From Watersipora subatra (lineage: Eukaryota; Bryozoa; Gymnolaemata; Cheilostomatida; Watersiporidae), in assembly GCF_963576615.1 (NCBI RefSeq), contig NC_088714.1, forward strand, positions 26,346,558 through 26,410,557: DNA of 64,000 bases. The letters run 5' to 3'. Position 1 is the stretch's first letter. Each line of letters opens with the position of its first letter. A program made the position numbers and the translations under genes. Below are positions 34,511 to 47,065 of this stretch, one piece after another. The notes below the pieces were generated by a model that did not search any database, was not told the DNA's origin, and was given only the letters and a program-made list of their open reading frames with translations.

Positions 34511-36478
34511 AAGTGCCGGTTAAAAAAAGAAGTTAATGACAAAAACAAATACTGGCATTTAACCAATTATAAATTCCTTGTCTAGTTCCAATAAGAACAC
34601 GAGGAAAGGAGAATTATTTCGACAAATCAATTAATCCTTAGTAGCACTTTGCATGGGCATTGGGTAATCACAAGCACAAACTGGAAAAAAAGCTTTAAAA
34701 TTAAATGTCTGCATTTAAAAATATTCGAAGCTCAAGCGTGCTCCAGCAACGCTTGAGCCTCGAAGGGTGCCAAATATAAAACGGACCAGGAGGGCTCGAC
34801 TATCATGAAAAGACCACATACCAACTGACGAGGAGTTAATGGAGTTCCCTTGCCAAATGAATCCAGCTGTTAAGCTCGACGAAATGGGAAAGGCAACTCC
34901 CCAGGCCGACGCAGAAAATGAAAACTTGCACGAGGGTTCGAACTCCGAACTTCCTGCAACACACCCCCCAGAGAAAAACTGGAGAGGAGATAAACGTCTC
35001 TCTCCTAAAAAGACCCGGTGAATTAGCTACGGACATGGACTCCGAACACCTAGCGATGTCCAACAGGCCTTAGAAAACCCGTAACTACTACAGAAGAGCC
35101 AAACCACTGTCCATCCCATACTCGACAAAGGCCGGAACAAGAAATGGGACTTGAGCTCCAGGAGGACTGAATGACAGCAATGGAAACCAATCCTGCACGA
35201 CCTTAAAATATAGCTGTATACAAGGATAAGCCAGCCTCAACTTCGGCCCCCGCATCCCCGGTGCTCAGCCTACATGCTGGAGGAAGTTTCTCCAAAGAAG
35301 CCATCTCTTCGAGGCCCAGCCCTGGCACTCCTTATACAAATAGTGTACAATCAGCAAAAAATGGGGCGATTACTAATGACACTCCACCTAGACATTCCTA
35401 CACGGTCAGGACAGTGCAATTCCTGGCAGAAGAGACTACGGAACAAGCCACAGCAGCACTTAGAAGGCACCCTGAATGTTGGAAACTTTGCGAGTTTACC
35501 TCCAGTGCCAGACAGGGTACACCCCATGGACTGCAACATTTTGCTATTCATGTCTGCCCCTGCCGCTATCAGCACGTATCGAAAGACCAACTTATGCTAC
35601 ATCAGAAGCATTGACCGGTGGAACAGGCAGACCACGTGATATATCTAGTGGACCAACCACGATGGGTACAGTTCATGCGAAACATGGCGCAGGACGCTAC
35701 TGCCATGATACCATGCATACCATCTTTAACAACTAGCAAGAGGATACGGAGGCCCAGCTATAACCAGAGCCGCTTGCCTAGAAAAAGACAAGCTACAGAC
35801 CAGACGACCTAGGAGCCTAGCCTCGACCGCCTGACCACGCCGCTAGGACAGTCACCATACAGCCTCTAACTACCCACGCCGTATCCAGACCATGCAGCGA
35901 CAGCCACAGGAAAAAAGGTGACAGGGTGGAGAGGCGGCCCGTAGACACAGGTCAAGGACACACCATCTGCTGACAATAAGCAATTGATTAGTCGAGAAAT
36001 CACCCGTTTTGAACATTATGCTGAGCAGTTTGAGACATGGGCCAGGCCGGTTACTCCACCTTTTTGTTTTAATTACGCATAGTCTCTAATGGAGGGGAGT
36101 GTGGGGTGGACGCCGGGCCATGACTTTCTGTTAACGCATTACTCTTATAACTATTGCTATATATCAAGCATGTTGTGTTTGCCCTTTTCATTATATATCA
36201 TTAATATATTAATATCATATATAATATTATATATCATATCATTAATAACTTGCAAAATCCTTTACAGTAGAAAGAAAGTGCTGATTAAAAAAGAACGTTT
36301 ATGACAAAAACAAATACTGGCATTCAGCAGTTATAAATTCCTTGGCCAGTTCCAAAAGGAACACAAGGAAAGGAGACTTATTTCAAAAAGTCAAATAACC
36401 CTTAGTAGCACTTTGCATGCGCATTGGGTGATCACAAGCAAAAACTGAAAAAAATGGCTTCAGAATTTAAAAATATTC
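34511..36478. mobile_element. GC-richer insertion flanked by about 210-bp direct repeats
   Basis: 34511-34726 and 36275-36478 are direct copies (shared: acaaaaacaaatactggcat, ctttgcatg-gcattgggt). Between them is a GC-richer block with a hairpin at 34730-34739/34749-34758 and several overlapping open frames (34839-35021, 35261-35614, 35274-35639, 35618-35812) that look like one frame-broken coding region; no known protein is recognised. A purine-rich tggaggggagtgtgggg at 36087-36104 resembles an LTR-element polypurine tract. Unit 2 keeps the same left junction but has lost most of the block (45993-46310). It may be a retroelement; the class is unproven. Confidence 0.5.
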
Positions 36479-39400
36479 AGAGTTTGATTTGAGTAAAATG
36501 GAATTTCTGTTTTGTCAAGCGACTAAGGATGAATTAACAACTAAGCAAATATTAGCATTCAGCGACCCATAAACCCTTCAAACAGTTCGTAAGGGATTAC
36601 CAGGAAAAGAGAAAAGCAGAGATCATTGTTCAACTATAGGTCTCAGATGTAAATGGTCAACACTGAGTAAATTGAACAAATACAAGTCTAACCTCATCAC
36701 TCTTTGGACATTTCTACTCACTCCATCTCAATCCTCGTTACATATAACCCCTATTGTTGAGTTTATTGTGAATGTTACAGAAAATTAATTGGTTCATAAC
36801 AAGATATATCTAATTAGTGTAACCTTATTACACAGTGATTCCAGCTTGTCTCCAGCTTGTCCCGACTTCCAATGAATACATCTCCTGGTAGCCTAGTCAA
36901 CTATAATTGGGATAAGATTTGTAAAGTGTACAGATTTGCTCAGAAAATGTTCAAAGTAAACCAACACAAGTCTTGCAAAGCGAGTTAAATATTATTTGCA
37001 TGTCTACACATTCCATTCTTTAGTTGTTTTACAGCTACTGTGATTGTGTAACTGTCATCAGAGTTCTCCCTGATGGAAGAAGCGCTAACTTCGTGTAAAT
37101 GAGAATACATGCAAATATATTATACTATATTTTAAGTATATATGGTTTTCTGAATATAGATAATACCAATTTATCATTTAAACATTTTAAAGCTGGTGTT
37201 CTGTTATGAATAGAATGCGTTAGCTTCTTTATGTTGATCAAATTGGTATTAAATTGCCAAAGTGAACTATAGTATGAGATACCAGATAAAAGCATGACTA
37301 AAAATCTACAAAATAAATATTAAATTGTTAATTGTATCGATTTCACAATAATATCAAAGATGGTCAATATTGCTTCACAGGATAATTAATCATTATGAAG
37401 GCTCATGTCAAGTGCAATGAGCAGGCAACTCCTTCATTGGAATGACTATAGACCCAACCTTATGACTAGTTGATATTATTATTCACTGCTGTTTAAGCAA
37501 TTTTCAACTTGTGTGATAAAAGTGAGTAAAGCTGGTAGACTGAGAGAAAATGAAAAAACGAAATAAGATTAACAAAACATGGATATAAATTTCTAATGAG
37601 TTCTGAGTTGTTATTAATCATTTAAAGAAATAATAGTTATAGCTCTACAACACCAATGGTGTTTATAGATAATTTGAGTCACGTAACCGTGTTCATTATG
37701 TCTTTGAGTGAAATCTGAAAGACTGTTATTCAACCTGAAAGATGAACCCTAACATTCAAAAACAAAATTATCTGGAGAAACAAACGGCATGCAGACTTTG
37801 AAATTAATGCAGAAAAAACCCTTAACAAGCTTCATCCGAGATGACTGAGTAGATATATTCGGTGAAGTATAATTTTCCCCTAATGGTGTTAACTTGGTGA
37901 AGACAAGAATGCACAGACATGTAGTACATGTATACACTTTCTTTCTATGAATGGAATGTGTATCTTCTTCTCACTGAATAAACTTGTGACTGAGTAGATA
38001 TACTCAGTGATAAAAAAGTGAAACAAACCATGCATCGTTATTTTTGACAGACGACCCGGTGCTTGAGTATAACTGGGAACCCATTTTAACATTGCACATG
38101 CTTAAATTTTACTGGTTTCTTGAAGTAAATCAAGTATTTTGTAAAAGAATAACAATTAGTAACTACACCTCTCAAGCAATCAGCTAATGTATATAATACA
38201 GGTAAGATAAGACAACTAGTAAACCCATTTTTTGCGATCATTAACAAAAGGCATGCACTTTAATATATTGAGGTAGCTGAAATTTACACTATAGATGCAA
38301 GCAAAAATCTATAGTTTTGTAGTTATGAAAAAAGCAAACTAGAAAACCATAATAATAAACTATTTTCTATTAAAAGCACATGCAATTAATCATATCTGTT
38401 ATTTATCGGTTTGTTGTGAGCATGTAGATTTGAGCATATAAAAACATTGTATTGTATAAAAAACAAAGCTCAAAGAAAATTCAAAAAAATATTTGCAGTT
38501 GCTACGGAATTATTGAAAACTTTGTAACTGGCTGTAAATGAGAAGTCATTTTTGTAGCCTTGAAATCAGCAAAACTAAACAATTTTATTATGGAAATGGG
38601 AAACGCTAAAGCCTGGATTCTCGAAATACTCTAAACCTTGATAGCTCTACAGGTTCAAAACTTCAACCTTAAAATTTTTACAGCTGTTTTTCTATAAAAC
38701 TTGATGGAAAATTTGATTGATTGGTTAAATATTACACCCTATTATTATAAAAATAGGGTTACAAAACAACGGGTTTTATCCTTTCTGAATAAAGGTCATG
38801 TGCGATTTGTAGCTCTGGCAGCTAGAAACATTGCGAGACCAAAATCTTTTAACAAGCATCTCGCAGGGGAAAATAACAGAAATATTATGGTAAATCATAT
38901 TTCATTAAATTTGTATGTCATCAGGTTATATGAAAACCTTTTGACTTCTCTCATTTTCTATTCAATCTTCCTACAACTTGGTTTCTAATAATAAACTTTG
39001 TTTCACGACCAACCACTGTTGTTCATCATCTACCTACCATATCTACATAGATCAACAATTCATATCCGACCCAGAATGTTATTTCAATCATTCTTGAATT
39101 TTCACAAAGTTTTGGACTAGCAGACCAGAACGACCTCACTCGAGCATCGACATACAGAGCCAGCAAGTTTGCAGCTCACTCTGCTGATCAAGTTCTGCTG
39201 CTTGAGTGGAACAGCAAGGCCATATTTGACATTGGTGTAAAAAAAGTTGCTTCACCATAAACCACGTAAAAACAAACTTTAGAGCCATCCAGAATCGGGT
39301 GAAACTAGTTGGAAAACAAAAAACTGACAGCAAAATGAGAAACTTCACACGCCACAGTATTGAAATTTTTTTACAGACACAATGAAGGTGAGCTTGTGAC

Positions 39401-40359
39401 AGAATATGGAACAGTCTACACCCAATTTTTGCGTGATTCCACAATTACAGCAGTGATTAAGTCTATCGAATACGGAAGGGTCCACACCCAACTATTGCAT
39501 CATACCACCAATTTACACCGTTGCTAAAGCCTTGGAACTCAAACATATTAGGATGGTCATGCCATCAATTTAATACGATCGAATAACATTTGCAAAGAGT
39601 TTGAACTGGCATCCTGATGTTCAATAACAAATGCCAGGTTTCATATGTATGCAAGTTCTTAAATGAGTGGTTAAACCCTAGTATGCAAGAACAGTTCTAA
39701 ATGTTTCAAAGATCCAGTGCAAATTTTACTTTAGCCAACAAAATTAAAAAAACTTTCTCACCACTTGATAATACGAAGGCTTACTTACGTCGAAAAACTG
39801 TCGTAAATGTCATATTTAATATTTAATCATGTGATACTTTTATTATTCATGTTCGCTAGTTGGTTATGATGCGTGAATTTGAATAAATACGTCTCTGCAA
39901 ATTTTTTACATTTATATATTCACAAACTTCTCTAGTTTGTAATATTTCAACCTTTTTAGAGTTGATAGGGAAAGGTTACTCTTAGGCAGCACAGCTCAAT
40001 AAACTCATCTCAATATAGAAGTTTGCTGAAAGCCAAAATTCAGCCTGTATGTTGGCAGGTTAGAAGAAATGATTTATTATAATATCTTATACAGTACACA
40101 CTGTATAAGATATTATAATAAAAAAATGCCACATGGCATTTTTAATATACATGTATATCTGACAATTGTCTTATGTTAAAATATTTACACTGCAGCATTA
40201 CAAATAACTCCAAAAACTTGGTAATGCCATAACTTGGTATGTCAGGACTCTAAAAATAATTATTTAACTTTTGTGATGTTGTTTTAAAAAGTTTCATGAA
40301 GTGACATTTTCTTGTCACTATCTTATAGCAATGTAGGAATAGTGCCTAGTTTTATTTCC
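36479..40359. other. Unit 1 tail, non-coding
   Basis: Continues the duplicated unit; parts align with 46440-50700 and with 53290-58080. A stretch at 39110-39500 recurs, diverged, at 55490-55760. Frames of about 95-102 codons (38701-38988 plus, 39136-39444 minus) are not kept in the other units. No known gene. Confidence 0.45.
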
Positions 40360-40969
40360 TGTCAGCTGTGAGTTTTGTTAGCAAATGATACGGTGAATCT
40401 CTAGCCAGTATCTAATATCCAAGACTTGTCAATAGTCAGGCTTTTCAGGAGTATTCTCATTCATCGATTAGCTACTGCTGTGGCTCAACAAAAGATCGTT
40501 CTAGAATTTTAAATCTTACTGTTAGCATTCAACAAAACCATTCGACGATCAACAGCAAATCAACAGAATAGTAGACACACGTACGAACGAGCCTTTGGCT
40601 AGCTAGGATCATGTGGTTCCATCTATTTTTCAAGATATAGCATTGCCAGCCACAAGAACCTGAACATATGGATGTATTGCTTGACCAGTGATATACGCTC
40701 TCCATTGTTCAGAGATTATGTACTGAGCAGATCAAAGAACTGAGTGAGAGACAAATCCAATCACTCAAGTGACATTTCTACTCACCCCACCACATCTCTT
40801 TCTCCGTACATATTCTCTCTATTGTTAAGTCTATTGTTATGTTCTATGGAATTAAATGACTCACGATCATAAATTGTAACTTTCTTCAAATCATATTTGC
40901 CGAACGCTGAATCTCTCCAGCAATTGGTTAATACCACTTTTACTCACAATCACTGCAGCTCCGCGAAGC

Positions 40970-40977
40970 TATAAAAG
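40970..40977 (+). promoter_or_regulatory. TATA box, receptor gene 2
   Basis: TATAAAAG 80 bp before the start codon, in the same context as in unit 1 (tccataccaactttagaa follows). Confidence 0.65.
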
Positions 40978-41049
40978 TAAAACTCGGTCCATACCAACTT
41001 TAGAAGGATATCAACTCACGTACTACCTCTCTATACATTCCGTTGAACT

Positions 41050-44000
41050 ATGGCTGATTCCGATCTTGTTTGTAAAGTGTGTGGTGACCGCGCCACAGGT
41101 ATTCACTATGGAGTGCGCAGCTGTCATGGTTGTAGGGCCTTCTTTAAGAGAAGTGTTCGGAGTGAGACACCATATGTTTGCAAGGTCAGTTATTATTTAA
41201 TTAAATTTTTGCTTTTTTATTCTCAAAATCAATGCATCAGTCAAGCCATTGCCAATGGGCAGATTTCAATGTAATGTAAATTGTTTCAAATTTTTCTGTG
41301 AGAGTTTCAATTCTGAGTCAAATACATTTTTGAAGCCTGCTACCATCTTTTAATTTTTAACATCTAAATTCAGTTTTACCCTATCACTCCATATATTCCA
41401 CTCCTAAAACCTCTCACATCTTTGCATAAATCTCACTTGTTTGGGGTAAAAGTCTGCACAGATTATGGTACGATATGAAATTACAAAGTTGGAAGTTTGG
41501 CTATGCATTGATTTTTAAATTGAATGACATTTTTTACTGTTTGAAGTGAGCAACTGTATGTTTGCAAGTTAATACTTCTGTAACTCAACTTTTCACTTTT
41601 AACAACTATGCGACAGTTTAACTGTGGCCAAAGGGTAGATTTGAATTCAATTGCACTTCTTTTCAACTTTTTTTATCGGTGTTTCAATTCAAACTCAAAT
41701 TCATTTTTAAAGCATGCTACCATTTTTCTCTTTTACCAAAATTTAACTCCAGTTTCTGCCCATCACTCTTAAAATTCTCACATATCTCCATATATTTAAC
41801 GTGCCTGGGGTGACAGCCTACACAGATTATAGCACAATGTAAAAGTTAAATGTTGGAGGTTTAAATTAGAGTTCATCTTCTGATATATTTGCTGTAGATC
41901 ATGTAGATCCCAGCAAGTGACCCATAACACGAAATCTTTAACCTCGGTTGTTTATCAACTATATTGGAAGAGTTTGATAGAATTTATTGAAAAAAATGAG
42001 CTAAAACATTGTGTATTTGTCGCCTGTGCAAGTAATACTTTGTATATATTCAAAAAATTGTATGTTACGTTTTTAGCAAACAATCTGTACTACAAAATGC
42101 TGCAAAGTTTCTTTGAAGATATTGAAACAAAATTCAATTCAATTTTGGCATTTTTAAAGGTATAACATTCAATAGTTTACAAACATAAAAAATTTAGTGG
42201 TATAGATTACATGATCATCAAAATATTTGAATTAAAGAATAGAAGTAAATAAAATATTGGTCATGAAGATATATTTATAAAAGTGGATGGCCTTAACTTT
42301 TACAGGCTTGATGAAAAATGTTACAGCTATCTTACTAGTGAGTAAATCTGTTTTAGACAACTTTGTGTAAAGTTTATGTGATATGGGAAACTGTGTAGTA
42401 CCATTTTGTATTAGTTTTACCTAACTCATATAGACAAACAAACTATTTCTAGGGAACGAGGAACTGCGTGGTGGACATGGCCCGGAGAAATCTGTGCAAA
42501 TACTGCCGATTTGAAAAATGCAAACGCTTGAATATGAATCAGGAAGGTGAGTTGTTCCTTTGATATAACATTTAGGGTTAAAAACTGTCAGTAGTGTACC
42601 ATGTACTGAGAGGGTCATCTGCACAGTCATGTTAATTTTTAATTGCTTGTAAAGCTTAGTAGGGTCAGTTGACAGAATATTGCATTTAAGTGCTAAATGT
42701 TCTGTTATTGGCTGCAATTGTCTATCATTTTTAATAGCTGTGTATAAACTGTTTTTACAGCTGTTAGACCTGCCAGACAAAATTCTTCGGAACAAACGAG
42801 CCATTCCTCCAGCTCTGAAGGCCAAAGTTCCCAGCTTTCAAGATCTAACAACTCCGAAAACTCGACATTCTGGATGAGGTAAGATTAGATTATTTATACA
42901 TGTAGATGGACTTAGTTGGAATCTCTGGCAGACTTGAGGAAAGTTCAGATAAAGTACATGATGAGTTGTGTTTATGCAGAGTGTACAAGTTTGTCTGTAG
43001 AGTGATAAGCCTGTGTATAAAAGAGAGAAAAGCATGTGAGAGATGATAATATACACACTGATGGTTTTTGTCTGACTCTGGGTAGAGATTGATAGAGCTA
43101 TGCAGAAAAAGATGAGACAATCAATGAGTTTGAAGGCATGTCTATATCTGTTTGTTTGTAGCCTCCTACATGCAAACATCAGCTGGATCAAACAGATACC
43201 AGCTATAAACGCCCTGAGCTCTAGAGACAAAGTGATCCTGGTGGAGAGATCATGGTGTCCAATTATGACCATAGCTGTGGCGCAGATGTCTCTCTCTATT
43301 GACGTCGGTGAGTATGTGGAAAAGATAGGTTGCATGGTATATGACTCCTGAAACTGTTTCAAATTTTTTCCTTCTAAACTGTTAACTTTGTTATTATACC
43401 CAAAGTTGTCTTCTCTTTAATTAGCTGCTTAATATCAATCTACTAGCTAGGATACATGTATGTTGAGTGAAGTGTAAGCTGGTTGCTCAAACACCTTGCA
43501 TTTTGAAGGAGAGCTAAGTTATAGAAGGTTACTCGGTGTTGCAGAGCATTGTGTTTTGTTCAGATTTGAAAGTATAATACTATTCGCTGCAGATATCATC
43601 ATGAACAGCTACACACCCTCGGATGAGAATGACAGGAGGGCTGTATTATCAGAGCTGAGAAAAATGAGTCAATGCGTGAACTCGTTAAGGGAACTCAGTC
43701 TTGGTTTACACGGATATGCTGCTATAAAATCTCTATGTCTATTTACATCAGGTACGTTAGACAAAAGTTATTAAGTTTTCCAACGAGTTGTTTATGGAGA
43801 AGATAATTAGGAAAAGCAACTATGTGAAGTGAGGCATTCAATGGATTCAATATGGACATAGAATAATTCAAGAAAAACCTTTGTGGCATGTAGCGAATCT
43901 AGACAGTTTTCATGAAGTTTCAAATTGAAAATCAGTTAAATAATTGATATTTGTGTGTGAACAAATACATCCACTGGAGAAGGGCTTTCAAAAAAGCAAT

Positions 44001-44346
44001 ATTTAAGGAGTGCATCGCCATTGTTAAGTTTTTACGCATTGTTTGCTAATCGTTTCTATGACAACTTTCAAAAGAACCGCCTTAAGTTCCATGCAAGTTT
44101 ATGCTGCTTCTTCTTATAGGTACAGCAGAGCTTGAAGGAAACCAATCAATCACCAACCTTATTCAAATGGCCAGAGAAATGGTGTTAGAAAACATCGACC
44201 AGTTTCCAGCTAATCGTTGCCTGGAACTACTTCCAAATATCCAGTCCGTTGCTCCGGAACCGATTGAACGACTTTTACTTACTAACATTGATGCAGCAAA
44301 AACCGCCATTTCAGAGACATTCCTGGCAGCTCAAGAAGGAGAGTGA
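41050..44346 (+). CDS. NR2E-like nuclear receptor, copy 2 (292 aa)
   Basis: Exons: 41050-41184, 42453-42546, 42761-42878, 43162-43307, 43593-43751, 44120-44346; all GT-AG; 879 nt in frame. The domain plan matches copy 1: eight zinc-binding cysteines, P-box CHGCRA, hinge, ligand-domain signature WIKQIPAINALSSRDKVIL and terminal ISETFLAA. The first exon is identical to copy 1 in all 135 bases. I count 17 replacements plus one added residue: one in exon 2 (S70R), three in the hinge exon, two in exon 4, two in exon 5 and nine in exon 6 (for example HQMIANLTH to NQSITNLIQ). Both copies keep full open frames and splice sites, so both are probably expressed proteins. The single-exon frame from 41050 to 41274 runs into intron 1 and is not the product. 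Confidence 0.85.
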
Positions 44347-44540
44347 TTGCCACAGCCAGTGTAATAACACATAGGCTTGAGGCCATCTACAACAGCCACC
44401 AAATTCTTGTACGATCCTGAGCTATAACTATTTTTCTACTTTCACATAACAATTCCGAAACATATCTGTATTATTTTCCCATCTGTGGTTGTCAAGGACT
44501 ATATTATTTAAGTCCTACTTTTATGTGACTATAAAGAAGA

Positions 44541-44546
44541 AATAAA
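44541..44546 (+). terminator. Polyadenylation signal, receptor gene 2
   Basis: AATAAA about 195 bp after the stop codon, same position as in unit 1. Confidence 0.6.
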
Positions 44547-44569
44547 TTTATACTATTGGTCATGAATTA

Positions 44570-47060
44570 GACTTATATATTCACATATTGATGTAATCGT
44601 GACTACCCACAGTGATGCTGCTATTCCAGCAAAGGTCAAACAGCAGATATTACTAAAGACTGGCAAACTTCTTTTAATTGAGCACTGGCCATTAACACTA
44701 TAAATGTAATATCAAAACTTATCAACTTTACTAATGAGCAGAGATTTTATTCAACTTGTGAATTTGATACAAATACACTTACATTACAAAACTGCAGATC
44801 TGCTGAACAGACTAGGATTGTACCATCAAGCATATATTACTGTAATTTTAATATAACTATAATTAGCACCACTAAAACATCGTCTATATTGAAAGGACTT
44901 GAACAAAGTATAGTCTAGAGTAATAATCATGAGTAGTAGCGGTGTGCTAGCCAATGAAAGATCAACTACCGAACTGCAAGTGGAATATTTCATAATAGAA
45001 ACTGATTTAAGTTGAATCACTACTTGAGCAGGATTCCATCTCTCCAGATAATAAAATGATTGTTCATTTTAGTTATGTTATTGCAAGAACTTACGTTACT
45101 TAACATTAATAAACACTTAGCCTGAGGACTTAGCAACTTTTCCACTTAAAGGATGTCAACTCTGCAAACAATAATAATTTCAGTTTCCCACTCATCTTTG
45201 TGAACTCAGGTCTGATAGCTTTTGCTTCTTTCTCTCATCATATTTTAGATATTCTACAAAAGTTTTGATGGAAAGCGGTCAGTTTTAAGACTTTATAATT
45301 ATCTCGTATATCTTAATTCATTTCATTATGGAATTATCTCACCTTACCCATAATCATCTATACACAGATTAGAGACAGATGACTAGTTCGAACGGTCAGC
45401 TAAATGTATCTTGTGATTGCTTTTCAAGCTCCGTATAAATTATGTGCCTGTCAGACCTACATCACTAATATCTTACTGCTACATAACACATTTGTAACAC
45501 TGGTCCTTCCTGTTTAGGAATGGAAAACATTTATGATAGCAACTGTGTTGTACAAACTACAAAAATACTGCGATGTATGTCTATTGATGAAAATAATAAA
45601 ATAATGCATACTAAGTAGTTTTCCCACAACTTGTATTTCATACACATGTTCAGTGATTTGGATTTTGAAAAATTGCCTCTGGATTGGTTGCGACCAGCTA
45701 ACCATTTAGGGCAAAATTGCAGGGCAAAATATGTTGGTAACTTAAACTCAAAAAAGATATGACTGGATGTAGAGAGAAAGTGCCGGTTAAGAGGAAGTTT
45801 AGGACAAAAACAAATACTGGCATTCAGCCAATTATAAATTCCTTGTCCAGTTCCAAAAATAATACAAGGAAAGGAGGATTATTTCAAAAAATCAAACAGC
45901 CCTTAGTCGCACTTTGCATGGGCATTGGGTGATCACAAGCAAAAACTGGAAAAAAAAGCTTTAAAATTAAATGTCTGGATTTAAAAATATTCAAGGCTCA
46001 AGCGTGCTCCAGCAATGCTTGAGCCTCGAAGGGTGCCAAATATAAAACGGACCAGGAGGGCTCGGCTATCATGAAAATACCACATACCAACTGACGAGGA
46101 GTTAATGGAGTTCCCTTCCCAAATGAATCTAGCTGTTAAGCTCGACAAAGTGGGAAGGCAACTCCACAGGCCGATGCAGAAAAAGAAAACTTGCACAAGG
46201 GTTCAAACTTCGAACTTCCTGCAGCACTTCCCAGAGCGAAACTGGAGAGGAGATAAACCTCTCTCTCCTAAAAAGACCCGATGAATTAGTGACGGACCTG
46301 GACTAAGGAGCACAAGGAAAGGAGATTTATTTCAAAAAATCAAATAACCGTTAGCACTTTGCATGTGCATTGGGTGATCACAAGCAAAAATTGGAAAAAA
46401 ATGGCTTTAGAATTAAATGTCTGGATTTAAAAATATTCAGAATTTGATTGGAGTAAAATGGGACTTCTGTTGGGTCAAAAAACTCAAGATGAATTAACAA
46501 CTAAGCAAATATTAGCATTCAGCGACCCATAAACCCTTCAACCAGTTCGTAAGGGATTACCAGGAAAAGAGAAAAGCAGAGATTATTGTTCAACTATAGG
46601 TCGCAGGTGTAAATGGTCATCACTGAGTAAATTGAACAAATACAAGTCTGACCTCATCACTCTTTGGACATTTCTACTCACTCCATCTCAACCCTCGTTA
46701 CATATAATCCCTATTGTTGAGTTTATTATGTATGTTACAGAAAATTAATTGGTTCATAACAAGATATCTCTAATTAGTGTAATCTTATTGACAGTGATTC
46801 CAGTTTGTCCCGACTTTCAATGAATATGTCTCCTGATAGCCCAGTCAACTATAATTGGGATAAGATTTGTAAAGTGTACATATTTGCTCAGAAAATGTTC
46901 AAAGTAAACCAACACACGTCTGCAAAGCGAGATAAATATTATTTGCATGTCTCGCATTCCATTCTTTGATTGTATTATAGCTACTGTGATTGTGTAACTG
47001 TAATCAAAGTTCTCCCGAACAGGAGTAAGCGCTAACTTGGTATAGATGAGAATACACTCA
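44570..47060. other. Unit 2 downstream non-coding sequence
   Basis: Parallel to 33300-35030 and 36340-37100. It holds the remnant of the GC-richer insertion (45993-46310) between the same direct repeats as in unit 1. No gene recognised. Confidence 0.45.
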
Positions 47061-47065
47061 TATAC

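Larger units (their letters stand above)
29210..40360. repeat. Tandem segmental unit 1 (about 11.15 kb)
   Basis: The sequence from about 29210 to 33300, including promoter, all exons, introns and 3' region, recurs from about 40360 with offsets of 11166-11272 bp; downstream non-coding sequence also recurs (33300-35030 with 44560-46280; 36340-37100 with 46320-47060). Differences are scattered substitutions and small indels. Unit 1 lacks about 110 bp in intron 4 that unit 2 has and that is recognisable in unit 3, so it is a deletion here. Confidence 0.85.

Noticed and set aside
42421-42825. 134-codon minus-strand frame, with similar frames at 31324-31599 and 52191-52604
   Set aside because: Antisense shadow of receptor exons 2-3; it recurs because the exons are duplicated.
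42838-43362. 174-codon minus-strand frame
   Set aside because: Antisense of receptor exon 4 and its flanking introns; not kept in the other units and has no known motif.
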